From Thermoplasmata archaeon (GTDB lineage: Archaea > Thermoplasmatota > Thermoplasmata > Thermoplasmatales > GCA-001856825): a stretch of 5,022 nucleotides of DNA. The stretch lies in NCBI GenBank assembly GCA_021793855.1, contig JAJYRY010000083.1:1-5022 (forward strand), given 5' to 3'. Below the pieces are notes generated by a model. The model made no database searches, was not told where the DNA came from, and worked only from the letters and a program-made list of their open reading frames with translations. Positions 1-4,891 of the stretch are shown here, in pieces (position 1 is the stretch's first letter; the number at the start of each line of letters is the position of its first letter). A program made the translations under genes and the position numbers.

Positions 1-95
1 GGGAAGTTGGAGAGTGCCCTGACTGTCTCCGGACCATACAATCTCCCATCAGGAATCTCAACTTCACCCAGTGAATCCCGTTCCTTCCTGACCAT
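1..95 (-). CDS. Class II fumarase/aspartase family protein, N-terminal fragment
   Basis: The first 31 codons of a minus-strand gene cut by the left window edge begin at the ATG at 95-93. The visible residues contain ERDSLGEVEIPDG, followed by LYGPETVRALSNF. This matches the N-terminus of the fumarase C/aspartate ammonia-lyase superfamily (known pattern: D-x-x-G-x-x-x-V-P...YG-x-x-T-x-R-A-x-x-NF). Members are cytoplasmic homotetramers; FumC interconverts fumarate and malate in the TCA cycle, and aspartase deaminates aspartate to fumarate. The catalytic SS-loop signature (GSSxMPxKxN) lies outside the window, so fumarase and aspartase cannot be separated here; the D-S-L-G-E-V-E-x-P wording leans to fumarase. 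The start is supported by a TATA-like box 25 nt upstream and by the fit to the family N-terminus. Class II enzymes lack an iron-sulfur cluster, which would suit the oxidative-stress neighbourhood. Confidence 0.85.
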   Translation of the reverse strand, partial: MVRKERDSLGEVEIPDGRLYGPETVRALSNF

Positions 96-115
96 GCTTC
101 CATATCAAATATGAA

Positions 116-124
116 TATTTATAA
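116..124 (-). promoter_or_regulatory. TATA box of the fumarase/aspartase-family gene
   Basis: The minus strand reads TTATAAATA, centred about 25 nt upstream of the ATG at 95. This is the spacing expected if transcription starts at or next to the start codon (leaderless mRNA). No Shine-Dalgarno sequence lies in between. Confidence 0.65.
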
Positions 125-140
125 GGTACCCAGAGTATAT

Positions 141-171
141 GTTGCCAGTTGTGCTATCAAGAGCTGGAAAC
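141..171. repeat. Imperfect inverted repeat (hairpin) upstream of the left-edge promoter
   Basis: Arms GTTGCCAGTT (141-150) and AGCTGGAAAC (162-171) pair over ten positions with one G/A mismatch and one G-T wobble, around an 11-nt loop. It lies just upstream of the TATA box at 116-124 and downstream of HIT-1. It could be a regulator-binding site for the left gene or structure in the 3' end of the HIT-1 transcript. The minus strand carries no T-run directly after it, so a terminator is not well supported. It may also be chance. Confidence 0.25.
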
Positions 172-176
172 TTCCG

Positions 177-345
177 CTAATGACTCAATATTTTTGATGA
201 GCCAGTTCTCCTTTTGAACCGTAATGAGTGCTCCGATATGATTAAAGAAGCACCAACTATAATTTCATAACTCGTTTTATTCGTACAGTTCATTGCATGA
301 AGCAGCTTTTTACAATGCTTTAATGAAATTCTCCATCCGAACGGG
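177..345 (-). other. Gene-poor stretch with an unrecognised short open frame
   Basis: Between HIT-1 and the left-edge gene, a minus-strand frame stays open from inside the end of HIT-1 down to a stop at 177. The possible Met starts within it give 87 aa (440), 69 aa (386) or 38 aa (293). The part not covered by HIT-1 reads as a basic peptide (for example FGWRISLKHCKKLLHAMNC) that I do not recognise. No clear ribosome binding site or well-placed TATA box supports any of these starts. It could be a small hypothetical gene, a decayed gene tail or chance. I see no RNA gene here. Confidence 0.2.
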
Positions 346-876
346 TCATCTTTGTGTGAGCCTGTTAGCAACCTCTTGTAATTCATCGCGAGATGCCTTA
401 TGAGAGCGTGAGAACCACCAACGCTCAAAGCCTGCATCATCTCCTATCCTTCTTGGAAGAACATGGACGTGAAAATGATATATCGTTTGACCAGCAGACC
501 TCCCTGTAGAGTGCATGATATTTATGCCGTCTGCACCTAGGTTATCAATCATCAATTTGCTGACAATCTGTGCAACCTTCATTACTTCTGCCATTATCTC
601 CGGCTTCACGTCAGTAACGTCCTTGAAATGTTCATTTGGAATAACGAGTGTGTGCCCCTCGAACAATGGGTGAATATCCATAAATGCAGACACGTTGTCA
701 TCCCTGTAAATAAATGTCCCCTCCTCCAAGCCATCAAGTATCCGGCAAAATATGCAATCGGAGTTGTGTCTCCCCTGATTTTTCAAACGATTGATAATTT
801 TTTTCCGTTTAAAGTCTTTTTGATTTACTTGCGATTGATTTGTAATGGAGAGCAACACCAGATAAAAGGTCAGCAT
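346..876 (-). CDS. HIT-family (HINT/Ap4A hydrolase-like) protein, HIT-1
   Basis: This is a histidine-triad nucleotide-binding hydrolase, a family acting on nucleoside phosphoramidates or dinucleoside polyphosphates in the cytoplasm. From the ATG at 876 it has 176 residues. CxxC (C41, C44 in DCIFC), probably zinc-binding, is followed by GHTLVIPNEH at about 74-83. The triad H134-F-H136-V-H138 follows GQTIY, with the middle His as the expected nucleophile. The tail contains GFERWWFSRSHK. The start is uncertain. The family normally begins only a few residues before the CxxC, but the sole in-frame ATG adds about 40 residues that look like A/T-rich intergenic DNA (MLTFYLVLLSI, then a basic stretch). 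A TTG at 786 would give 146 aa, close to the 142-aa HIT-2, and has TTTAAA centred 24 nt upstream. A TTG at 897 would give 183 aa. The gene diverges from msrB. The substrate cannot be told from sequence alone. Confidence 0.87.
   Translation of the reverse strand: MLTFYLVLLSITNQSQVNQKDFKRKKIINRLKNQGRHNSDCIFCRILDGLEEGTFIYRDDNVSAFMDIHPLFEGHTLVIPNEHFKDVTDVKPEIMAEVMKVAQIVSKLMIDNLGADGINIMHSTGRSAGQTIYHFHVHVLPRRIGDDAGFERWWFSRSHKASRDELQEVANRLTQR
808..813 (-). promoter_or_regulatory. Possible TATA box for a shorter HIT-1 start
   Basis: The minus strand reads TTTAAA centred 24-25 nt upstream of the in-frame TTG at 786. This would fit a leaderless transcript giving a 146-aa HIT-1. The competing option is an A/T-rich element around 898-909 (minus GATAAAAACATA) about 26 nt upstream of the ATG at 876. 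Confidence 0.35.
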
Positions 877-901
877 TATTTGCAGTGCACTTGACAATAT
901 G

Positions 902-909
902 TTTTTATC
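902..909 (+). promoter_or_regulatory. TATA box of the msrB-msrA operon
   Basis: TTTTTATC is centred about 25 nt upstream of the msrB ATG at 931, with no Shine-Dalgarno sequence, consistent with a leaderless transcript. Its 3' end merges with the word TATCTCTAC (906-914), which recurs in the HIT-2 promoter. The same A/T-rich block may serve HIT-1 on the opposite strand. Confidence 0.65.
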
Positions 910-930
910 TCTACTTTCGATAATTTCGTA

Positions 931-1305
931 ATGAAAAAGCAGACAACATACAACACTCTGACAAAGGAAGAAGAAAGGGTCATACTGCTGGGCGGAACAG
1001 AATTCCCCTTTACGGGTGAGTATTATGATAATTTCAGGAAGGGTACATACGTCTGCAGGAGATGTGGTGCAGCCCTGTACAGGTCAAGTGACAAATTTGA
1101 ATCAGACTGTGGCTGGCCCAGTTTTGACGACGAGATAGAAGGTGCAGTGAGAAAGCTGCCAGACAAGGATGGAATGAGGACTGAGATAAGGTGTGCGAAC
1201 TGCGACGGCCATCTTGGGCACGTATTCTACGGTGAAAGATTTACGCCAAAGAATGTTAGGCACTGCGTCAACTCTATTTCTATGAAATTCATCCCGGAGG
1301 AGTGA
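931..1305 (+). CDS. msrB: Peptide-methionine (R)-S-oxide reductase MsrB
   Basis: This enzyme reduces the R-form of methionine sulfoxide in proteins, repairing oxidative damage in the cytoplasm. The 124-aa single-domain protein shows the full family signature. [16 protein letters not shown] is at about 27-42. Four zinc-binding cysteines form CRRC (C42, C45) and CANC (C88, C91). CGWPSF carries C60, a likely resolving cysteine. GHLGHVF is at 93-99. RHCVNSISM carries the catalytic nucleophile C112; it is Cys, not selenocysteine. There is no signal peptide. The ATG at 931 is preferred because of the TATA box about 25 nt upstream and the fit to family length. It is the first gene of an operon: msrA starts 5 nt after the TGA. 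No key residue is missing. Confidence 0.97.
   Translation: MKKQTTYNTLTKEEERVILLGGTEFPFTGEYYDNFRKGTYVCRRCGAALYRSSDKFESDCGWPSFDDEIEGAVRKLPDKDGMRTEIRCANCDGHLGHVFYGERFTPKNVRHCVNSISMKFIPEE
1296..1300 (+). promoter_or_regulatory. Shine-Dalgarno sequence of msrA, inside the end of msrB
   Basis: GGAGG lies within the last codons of msrB and 10 nt before the ATG at 1311. It supports 1311 over the in-frame GTG at 1302, which would be only 1 nt from the GGAGG. Unlike the leaderless first gene, this internal gene uses an SD, as expected for downstream genes in such archaeal operons. Confidence 0.65.
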
Positions 1306-1310
1306 TTAAA

Positions 1311-1838
1311 ATGACCAAGTCCATAGTATTTGGAAGCGGTTGCTTCTGGTGCAGTGAAGCAGTCTTTTCAATAGTCAGGGGCGTTAAATCTACCCAGCCC
1401 GGGTATGCTGGTGGCACCGTTGATAACCCATCTTATGAGATGGTATGTGAAGGAAATACCGGTCATACAGAAGTGACCAAGGTCGAATACGAACCTGAAG
1501 AGGTATCCCTCAGGGAACTCCTGGATATTTTCTTCTTCATGCACGATCCAACCTCAATTAACAGGCAAGGAGGGGACGTTGGTTATCAGTACAGGTCAGT
1601 AATATTCTACAGCGACGAAGATGATGTGCCGTTGATCAGGAAGGCTATGGATGAAGCACAAAAGAATTACTCGAAAAAAATAGTTACTGCTGTAGAACAA
1701 CTGAGGAATTTCTTTCCGGCTGAGGAATATCATAAGGACTATTTCAAGAAAAATCCCAACGCCGGTTATTGCAGAGCTGTGATTAGACCAAAGGTAGACA
1801 AAATTAAGCACACTTACGAACAGATTTTGGTTAGATAG
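1311..1838 (+). CDS. msrA: Peptide-methionine (S)-S-oxide reductase MsrA
   Basis: This enzyme reduces the S-form of methionine sulfoxide, free or in proteins, and complements MsrB so that both epimers are repaired. From the ATG at 1311 it has 175 aa, a normal single-domain length. GSGCFWCSEAVF carries the catalytic C11 and conserved E16. PGYAGG is at 30-35. The TGHTEV block is at 51-55. FFFMHDPTSINRQGGDVGYQYRS is at about 74-96. AEEYHKDYFKKNP is at 137-149, followed by GYCR with C154, a likely resolving cysteine. The start follows an SD embedded in the end of msrB; a GTG at 1302 would add MIK. It is co-transcribed with msrB (5-nt gap). In many bacteria the two domains are fused; here they are separate, in the order B-A. 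It ends 44 nt from the convergent endonuclease IV-like gene. Confidence 0.97.
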   Translation: MTKSIVFGSGCFWCSEAVFSIVRGVKSTQPGYAGGTVDNPSYEMVCEGNTGHTEVTKVEYEPEEVSLRELLDIFFFMHDPTSINRQGGDVGYQYRSVIFYSDEDDVPLIRKAMDEAQKNYSKKIVTAVEQLRNFFPAEEYHKDYFKKNPNAGYCRAVIRPKVDKIKHTYEQILVR

Positions 1839-1872
1839 TGGGATTTTCCAGAAGAAGCAAACAGTCTTTAAG

Positions 1873-1886
1873 GTAGCGGCTGCTAC
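1873..1886. repeat. Short inverted repeat between convergent genes
   Basis: GTAGC (1873-1877) and GCTAC (1882-1886) are a perfect 5-bp inverted repeat around GGCT. It spans the TAG stop of the endonuclease IV-like gene and lies in the 44-nt gap after msrA. Neither strand has a T-run immediately after it, so a terminator role is only a possibility. Confidence 0.2.
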
Positions 1887-2896
1887 TGTGCAAGTGGTTT
1901 CACAGTTTTCCCTATTTTCTTCAGTATGCTCCTTTCAAAAATAACCTTCATGTAAAGTGCGTCATGTTCCAGTAACGGAGAAAATGAGATGAGGGTAATT
2001 TCATCGTCAAAGTCAGCTAGTGCATCTGCAAACGGTTCGAATTTCAGGTTGCCCTTCTTGATGGGAGTAATCCTGTATTCAGACTGATCAAGAAATTCTA
2101 CGCCCGAGAATTCAAAATAGAGAGGCCTCTTCTTTTTCTTGGTCTCCTCCACTATTTCAGAAAACTCCTCCTGTTCAGTCGGTGAGTTTTTCCTTGATGA
2201 ATAGATGTGAGATATATTTGTTATGGACGTGATGCCCTTAACACTGCTCAGAAGATGGTCTATCTCCTCGGGATTCCCAATTACTTCCTCCTTTCCAGAG
2301 TTCTCTATGCACAATTTTGGTTTGATCTTCAGGGACGACATCTTTTCGGATATCTGCTTGAGGGATGTTGCTGTCTTTGCAAGACTCTTCTTCCTATCCT
2401 TTGAAGCCAGTCCAAGATGCGTTATGAGATACTCTGAGTCTAGCGCATCTGCAATTACTCCCCCCCATATGGTGTGCTGAATGGAATCTAGAATCATCCT
2501 TTCTTCATTGCAGAAATCAACGTAGTATGGAGTATGAAGAGAAATCTTTACGTCCAGTTCCTTCGCGACGTCCCTTGCAAGGCTGAGTTCCTTGTAATCC
2601 CTGGCCATGCTCCAGAAAAGTTCTGTACCAATGTCATCTTCTTCAATTACAGTGTTCAACCCAACTGACTTGTATTTCCCATCATCGTCGCTTCTGAGCA
2701 GGTCAACGAGAAGCATCTCGTCCAGGTCCTTTGGCTTCAAACCTACAAAATCCCTCATCTCACGCTCTTGCGTGCTTATCCTGAAGAGCTGAATCTCAAG
2801 ATAATTCAACCCCAGCTGAAAAGTGTTTTCAACCGCATCTTTTACGGTCCTCCCCTTTGAACCAAGAGGGATACCTGCGATACCGAACCTATACAT
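1883..2896 (-). CDS. Endonuclease IV-like (AP endonuclease family 2) TIM-barrel protein, divergent metal site
   Basis: This 337-aa protein has a xylose isomerase-like/endonuclease IV fold. The opening FGIAGIPLGSKG, with LGLNYLEIQ at 28-36, is typical of archaeal members. The family cleaves DNA 5' of abasic sites using three zinc ions. Retained ligand-like residues are H121 (SLHTPY), H160 (LITHLGL), E198 (CIENSG) and H230 (ISHIYS). Other positions look changed: the Asp expected before that His is N227, the usual His before the SG motif is E262 (YFEFSG), the His after the G-E-x-R-H block is T277 (SEYRITPI), and the final Glu of the E-S-P motif is F305 (ISFSPLLEHDA). The fold is clear but normal three-zinc chemistry is doubtful, so it may be a variant nuclease, a binding protein or an enzyme of another kind. 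The ATG at 2896 fits the family N-terminus and has a TATA-like box 28 nt upstream. Length is somewhat above the roughly 280 aa of bacterial Nfo. Confidence 0.82.
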   Translation of the reverse strand: MYRFGIAGIPLGSKGRTVKDAVENTFQLGLNYLEIQLFRISTQEREMRDFVGLKPKDLDEMLLVDLLRSDDDGKYKSVGLNTVIEEDDIGTELFWSMARDYKELSLARDVAKELDVKISLHTPYYVDFCNEERMILDSIQHTIWGGVIADALDSEYLITHLGLASKDRKKSLAKTATSLKQISEKMSSLKIKPKLCIENSGKEEVIGNPEEIDHLLSSVKGITSITNISHIYSSRKNSPTEQEEFSEIVEETKKKKRPLYFEFSGVEFLDQSEYRITPIKKGNLKFEPFADALADFDDEITLISFSPLLEHDALYMKVIFERSILKKIGKTVKPLAQ

Positions 2897-2904
2897 TCGC
2901 TTAT

Positions 2905-2916
2905 CCTTATAAAAGG
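2905..2916. promoter_or_regulatory. Near-palindrome between TATA box and start of the endonuclease IV-like gene
   Basis: CCTTATAAAAGG is symmetrical at 10 of 12 positions and lies 9-20 nt upstream of the ATG at 2896. Such a position would suit an operator that blocks initiation. It also resembles a TATA box, but as one for this gene it would place the transcript start inside the conserved N-terminus. A role is inferred from position only. Confidence 0.25.
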
Positions 2917-2920
2917 CTGG

Positions 2921-2929
2921 TAATAAAAC
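2921..2929 (-). promoter_or_regulatory. Probable TATA box of the endonuclease IV-like gene
   Basis: The minus strand reads GTTTTATTA, centred about 28 nt upstream of the ATG at 2896. This is the right distance for a leaderless or nearly leaderless transcript. It implies the gene has its own promoter despite lying downstream of HIT-2 on the same strand. Confidence 0.5.
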
Positions 2930-3030
2930 CTTGTGAATAAACCGTCGTCCTACGGATATTAATTGCCATGTCCCTCACAATCAGGTGATCCCTGTTCCTC
3001 AATTGGATATTTTCCAAATCGTACAAATTG

Positions 3031-3459
3031 TCAATCTTTCATTGCAGACCTAATTTTTCTTGCATCGGCTTCCAGGAATGAGTCATCCGTGACAAACCTC
3101 TTCATTGCAGCCTCTTCCAGGACCTTTACATATTCAGAATCATATCTAGGTATTATGTGCACGTGAAAGTGAAAGACTGTCTGGCCTGCATGCATCCCGT
3201 TGTTCTGTATCAGGTTTATGCCATATGGGCTGAAAACCCTATCAAGGGCAACAGAAACAATCTTTGCTACTCTGAACACATCAAGCAGAGGTTCAAATTC
3301 GATATCGTACAGGTTTTCGAAGTGAGCCCTAGAAATTACAAGTGAGTGCCCCTTTGATACTGGACGGTGGTCAAGGAATGCTACTGCAAGATCAGACTCA
3401 TAAATGATCTGGGCCTTTGTTCTGTGATTTGCTATATCACAAAATTGGCAGCCGTTCAT
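3031..3459 (-). CDS. HIT-family nucleotide-binding hydrolase, HIT-2
   Basis: This is a second histidine-triad protein, 142 aa, with the usual compact HINT-like layout. CQFC (C4, C7) sits at the very N-terminus. LDHRPVSKGHSLVISRAHF is at about 29-47. GINLIQNNGMHAGQ is at 80-93, followed by the triad H97-F-H99-V-H101 and IIPRY. H99 is the expected nucleophile for hydrolysis of nucleotidyl phosphoramidates or dinucleoside polyphosphates. The C-terminus (after about 107) is short and charged and differs from HIT-1, which has a WWFSR segment. The two are diverged paralogues rather than a recent duplication. The ATG at 3459 has a TATA box 25 nt upstream and fits the family start. It lies 38 nt downstream of the MFS gene on the same strand but carries its own promoter in that gap. 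The exact substrate is unknown. Confidence 0.92.
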   Translation of the reverse strand: MNGCQFCDIANHRTKAQIIYESDLAVAFLDHRPVSKGHSLVISRAHFENLYDIEFEPLLDVFRVAKIVSVALDRVFSPYGINLIQNNGMHAGQTVFHFHVHIIPRYDSEYVKVLEEAAMKRFVTDDSFLEADARKIRSAMKD

Positions 3460-3480
3460 CGCTCTTTAACAACTGTAGAG

Positions 3481-3487
3481 ATATAAC
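3481..3487 (-). promoter_or_regulatory. TATA box of HIT-2
   Basis: The minus strand reads GTTATAT centred 25 nt upstream of the ATG at 3459, inside the 38-nt gap after the MFS stop codon. It overlaps the word TATCTCTAC (minus strand, 3483-3475) shared with the msrB promoter. HIT-2 can therefore be transcribed independently of the transporter gene. Confidence 0.6.
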
Positions 3488-3497
3488 AGTTTTACTC

Positions 3498-4685
3498 CTA
3501 TCCTGGAACTTCCATTATCTCCTGTGATTCTGGAACAGGTTTTGCAAAGAGTAGTACTGGAACCAGTGCTATTCCAAGAACTCCTAGTATTAGCCATCCG
3601 TAGTCGGAGCCAATCTTATCAGTAATAAGCGTAAAGAAGAATGGAGAGACTGACCCAACTGCGATTCCTATGAAGTTCACAAACGAAAGTGCGAATGGAA
3701 CCATTGACCTCTCCTTCACATAATGCATGGAAAGAACGTAAAGGGCTGAAAATCCTGATTGGACAGTGAAACCTGCCACCCCTGCTGCTAGGACAAGTTC
3801 AGCTACGTCTAGAGTGTGAGGTATTAGTATGAACGCTATGCTGCTTATTATAAGAGTTGTATAGGTAAATGGCCTCCTGATCCTGGGACTGGAAAGCAAA
3901 TGCCCCCCAATAAGTCCACCAAGGAAACCGATCATCAGGAAGACACCGTCCACCAGTCCGGAATTAAATGACCCAATCCTAAGGTAATTCTCTCCGAAGT
4001 ATACCAGGAACTGCCCCCCGATCGTTTCAACAAATGTAGCTGCTAGCGTACCGATTGCAAGAAACCAGAGGAACTTGTTTCTGATAATTGTGAACATCTT
4101 CCGACTGAAGCCCATAGATTCAGCCTTGTGCTCCTTCATACCTCTAAGGACTATGAAATTCTCGATAGCAACGGCAATCATCAATATGCCTCCTACAGCT
4201 AGCCCGAGACGCCATCCTATAGCCTTATCTACAAAGACCCATCCAAAGGCACCGGCACCTGCTCCCAGGCCGAACACACCATTATATATTCCAACCTGCA
4301 CTGGATATGCCTCAGGTGGAGAGAGGTCACGTAAGATAGATAGGCCAGGTGAGAAGAAGAATGCAGAACCCCATCCTGCAACAAATCTTGAAAGTGAAAG
4401 TTCTAACAGATTATTGGAAGCGCCAGAAAGTATAGCTCCAATTCCAAGCAAGATCAGTCCTATGAATGCAACCTTCCTTGAGCCGATTCTGGATGCTATC
4501 GCACCACCAATCAGCTGGAATGGGGCAAGACCTACGTAGAAGAACGTGGTCGCTATGCCAAGCTGCACGATCCTTAGATTCAGGTCCCCTGCAATATATG
4601 TTAACCCCGGTGCAATGTCAAACCAGTTTAGTGCGTAAATTGCCCTTGCAACGTTTATGGACGTAGCCTTGAAAAGGAAGCCCAC
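3498..4685 (-). CDS. Major facilitator superfamily (MFS) transporter
   Basis: This 395-aa protein is almost entirely hydrophobic and consistent with 12 membrane helices, a secondary transporter of the cytoplasmic membrane. Between the second and third helices, about residues 60-71, GGAIASRIGSRK matches MFS motif A (G-x-x-x-D-R-x-G-R-[RK]), with Ser where Asp is usual. RFVAGWGSAFFFSPG fits the fourth helix, and the glycine-rich FGLGAGAGAFGW fits the fifth. A short basic loop (MKEHKAESMGFSRK) joins the two six-helix halves. The substrate cannot be read from the sequence. The GTG at 4685 is chosen because GGAGGT lies exactly 6 nt upstream; an in-frame TTG at 4709 would add 8 residues and would place that SD inside the gene. 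It diverges from the rubrerythrin gene and is followed by HIT-2 on the same strand. Confidence 0.9.
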   Translation of the reverse strand: MGFLFKATSINVARAIYALNWFDIAPGLTYIAGDLNLRIVQLGIATTFFYVGLAPFQLIGGAIASRIGSRKVAFIGLILLGIGAILSGASNNLLELSLSRFVAGWGSAFFFSPGLSILRDLSPPEAYPVQVGIYNGVFGLGAGAGAFGWVFVDKAIGWRLGLAVGGILMIAVAIENFIVLRGMKEHKAESMGFSRKMFTIIRNKFLWFLAIGTLAATFVETIGGQFLVYFGENYLRIGSFNSGLVDGVFLMIGFLGGLIGGHLLSSPRIRRPFTYTTLIISSIAFILIPHTLDVAELVLAAGVAGFTVQSGFSALYVLSMHYVKERSMVPFALSFVNFIGIAVGSVSPFFFTLITDKIGSDYGWLILGVLGIALVPVLLFAKPVPESQEIMEVPG

Positions 4686-4691
4686 ACTTTT

Positions 4692-4697
4692 ACCTCC
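4692..4697 (-). promoter_or_regulatory. Shine-Dalgarno sequence deciding the MFS start
   Basis: The minus strand reads GGAGGT, 6 nt before the GTG at 4685. It is a strong match to the archaeal anti-SD sequence and argues for GTG 4685 rather than TTG 4709. This gene therefore probably has a short leader, unlike the leaderless genes around it. Confidence 0.7.
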
Positions 4698-4714
4698 CCG
4701 TGCTGACAACGAGG

Positions 4715-4724
4715 TTGCATTTGA
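4715..4724 (-). promoter_or_regulatory. Shared element TCAAATGCAA upstream of the MFS gene
   Basis: The minus strand reads TCAAATGCAA here. The same 10 bases occur on the plus strand at 4866-4875 before rubrerythrin, so the two copies face outward towards their own genes. Just upstream on the minus strand GTTATCATT (4725-4733) could be a weak TATA box, placing the transcript start near 4705, just ahead of the SD. Confidence 0.4.
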
Positions 4725-4854
4725 ATGATAACGAGCTTGACACGTTAAACCACGAAATAGGAGGGTGTTCCAGATTTATGTTGGGACGCACATACTTTAA
4801 TTCTTTTTGGAATATGAGGATTGTTAATCGAGCTTATCAATCCACTTTCCATGC

Positions 4855-4864
4855 TTCTAAATAA
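4855..4864 (+). promoter_or_regulatory. TATA box of the rubrerythrin gene
   Basis: TTCTAAATAA lies about 31 nt upstream of the ATG at 4892, giving a predicted leader of only a few bases. No SD is visible before the ATG. Confidence 0.5.
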
Positions 4865-4865
4865 C

Positions 4866-4875
4866 TCAAATGCAA
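4866..4875 (+). promoter_or_regulatory. Shared element TCAAATGCAA upstream of rubrerythrin
   Basis: This is the outward-facing partner of the copy at 4715-4724. It sits between the TATA box and the ATG, starting 6 nt after the TATA centre, the same offset as at the MFS gene. Binding here could affect initiation. The function is inferred from symmetry and position. Confidence 0.4.
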
Positions 4876-4891
4876 TCATCCATTGATCTAA

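Noticed and set aside
628..894. Plus-strand ORF of 88 aa
   Set aside because: It lies opposite HIT-1, whose CxxC and HxHxH motifs are clear, and its peptide has no recognisable domain. It is a shadow frame.
1302..1310. GTG start for msrA overlapping the msrB stop
   Set aside because: The GGAGG at 1296-1300 is too close to it; ATG 1311 has workable spacing and fits the family start better.
1596..1811. Minus-strand ORF of 71 aa
   Set aside because: It lies entirely inside msrA on the opposite strand and has no family features.
1839..1882. Intrinsic terminator after msrA
   Set aside because: A short T-run and a 5-bp inverted repeat are present but not in terminator arrangement, so I do not call one.
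2207..2480. Plus-strand ORFs of 65 and 85 aa, also one at 2607-2792
   Set aside because: All are antisense to the endonuclease IV-like gene; cysteine- and serine-rich composition is typical of reverse-strand shadows.
2963..3345. Plus-strand ORFs of 67 and 62 aa
   Set aside because: They are mostly antisense to HIT-2. The first has a TATA-like word upstream (2905-2916), but its peptide shows no domain and covers the conserved HIT coding region in reverse.
4075..4666. Plus-strand ORFs of 154 and 66 aa
   Set aside because: They are antisense to the MFS gene. The 154-aa peptide is proline- and arginine-rich, as expected from reversed Gly/Ala/Ser-rich membrane codons.
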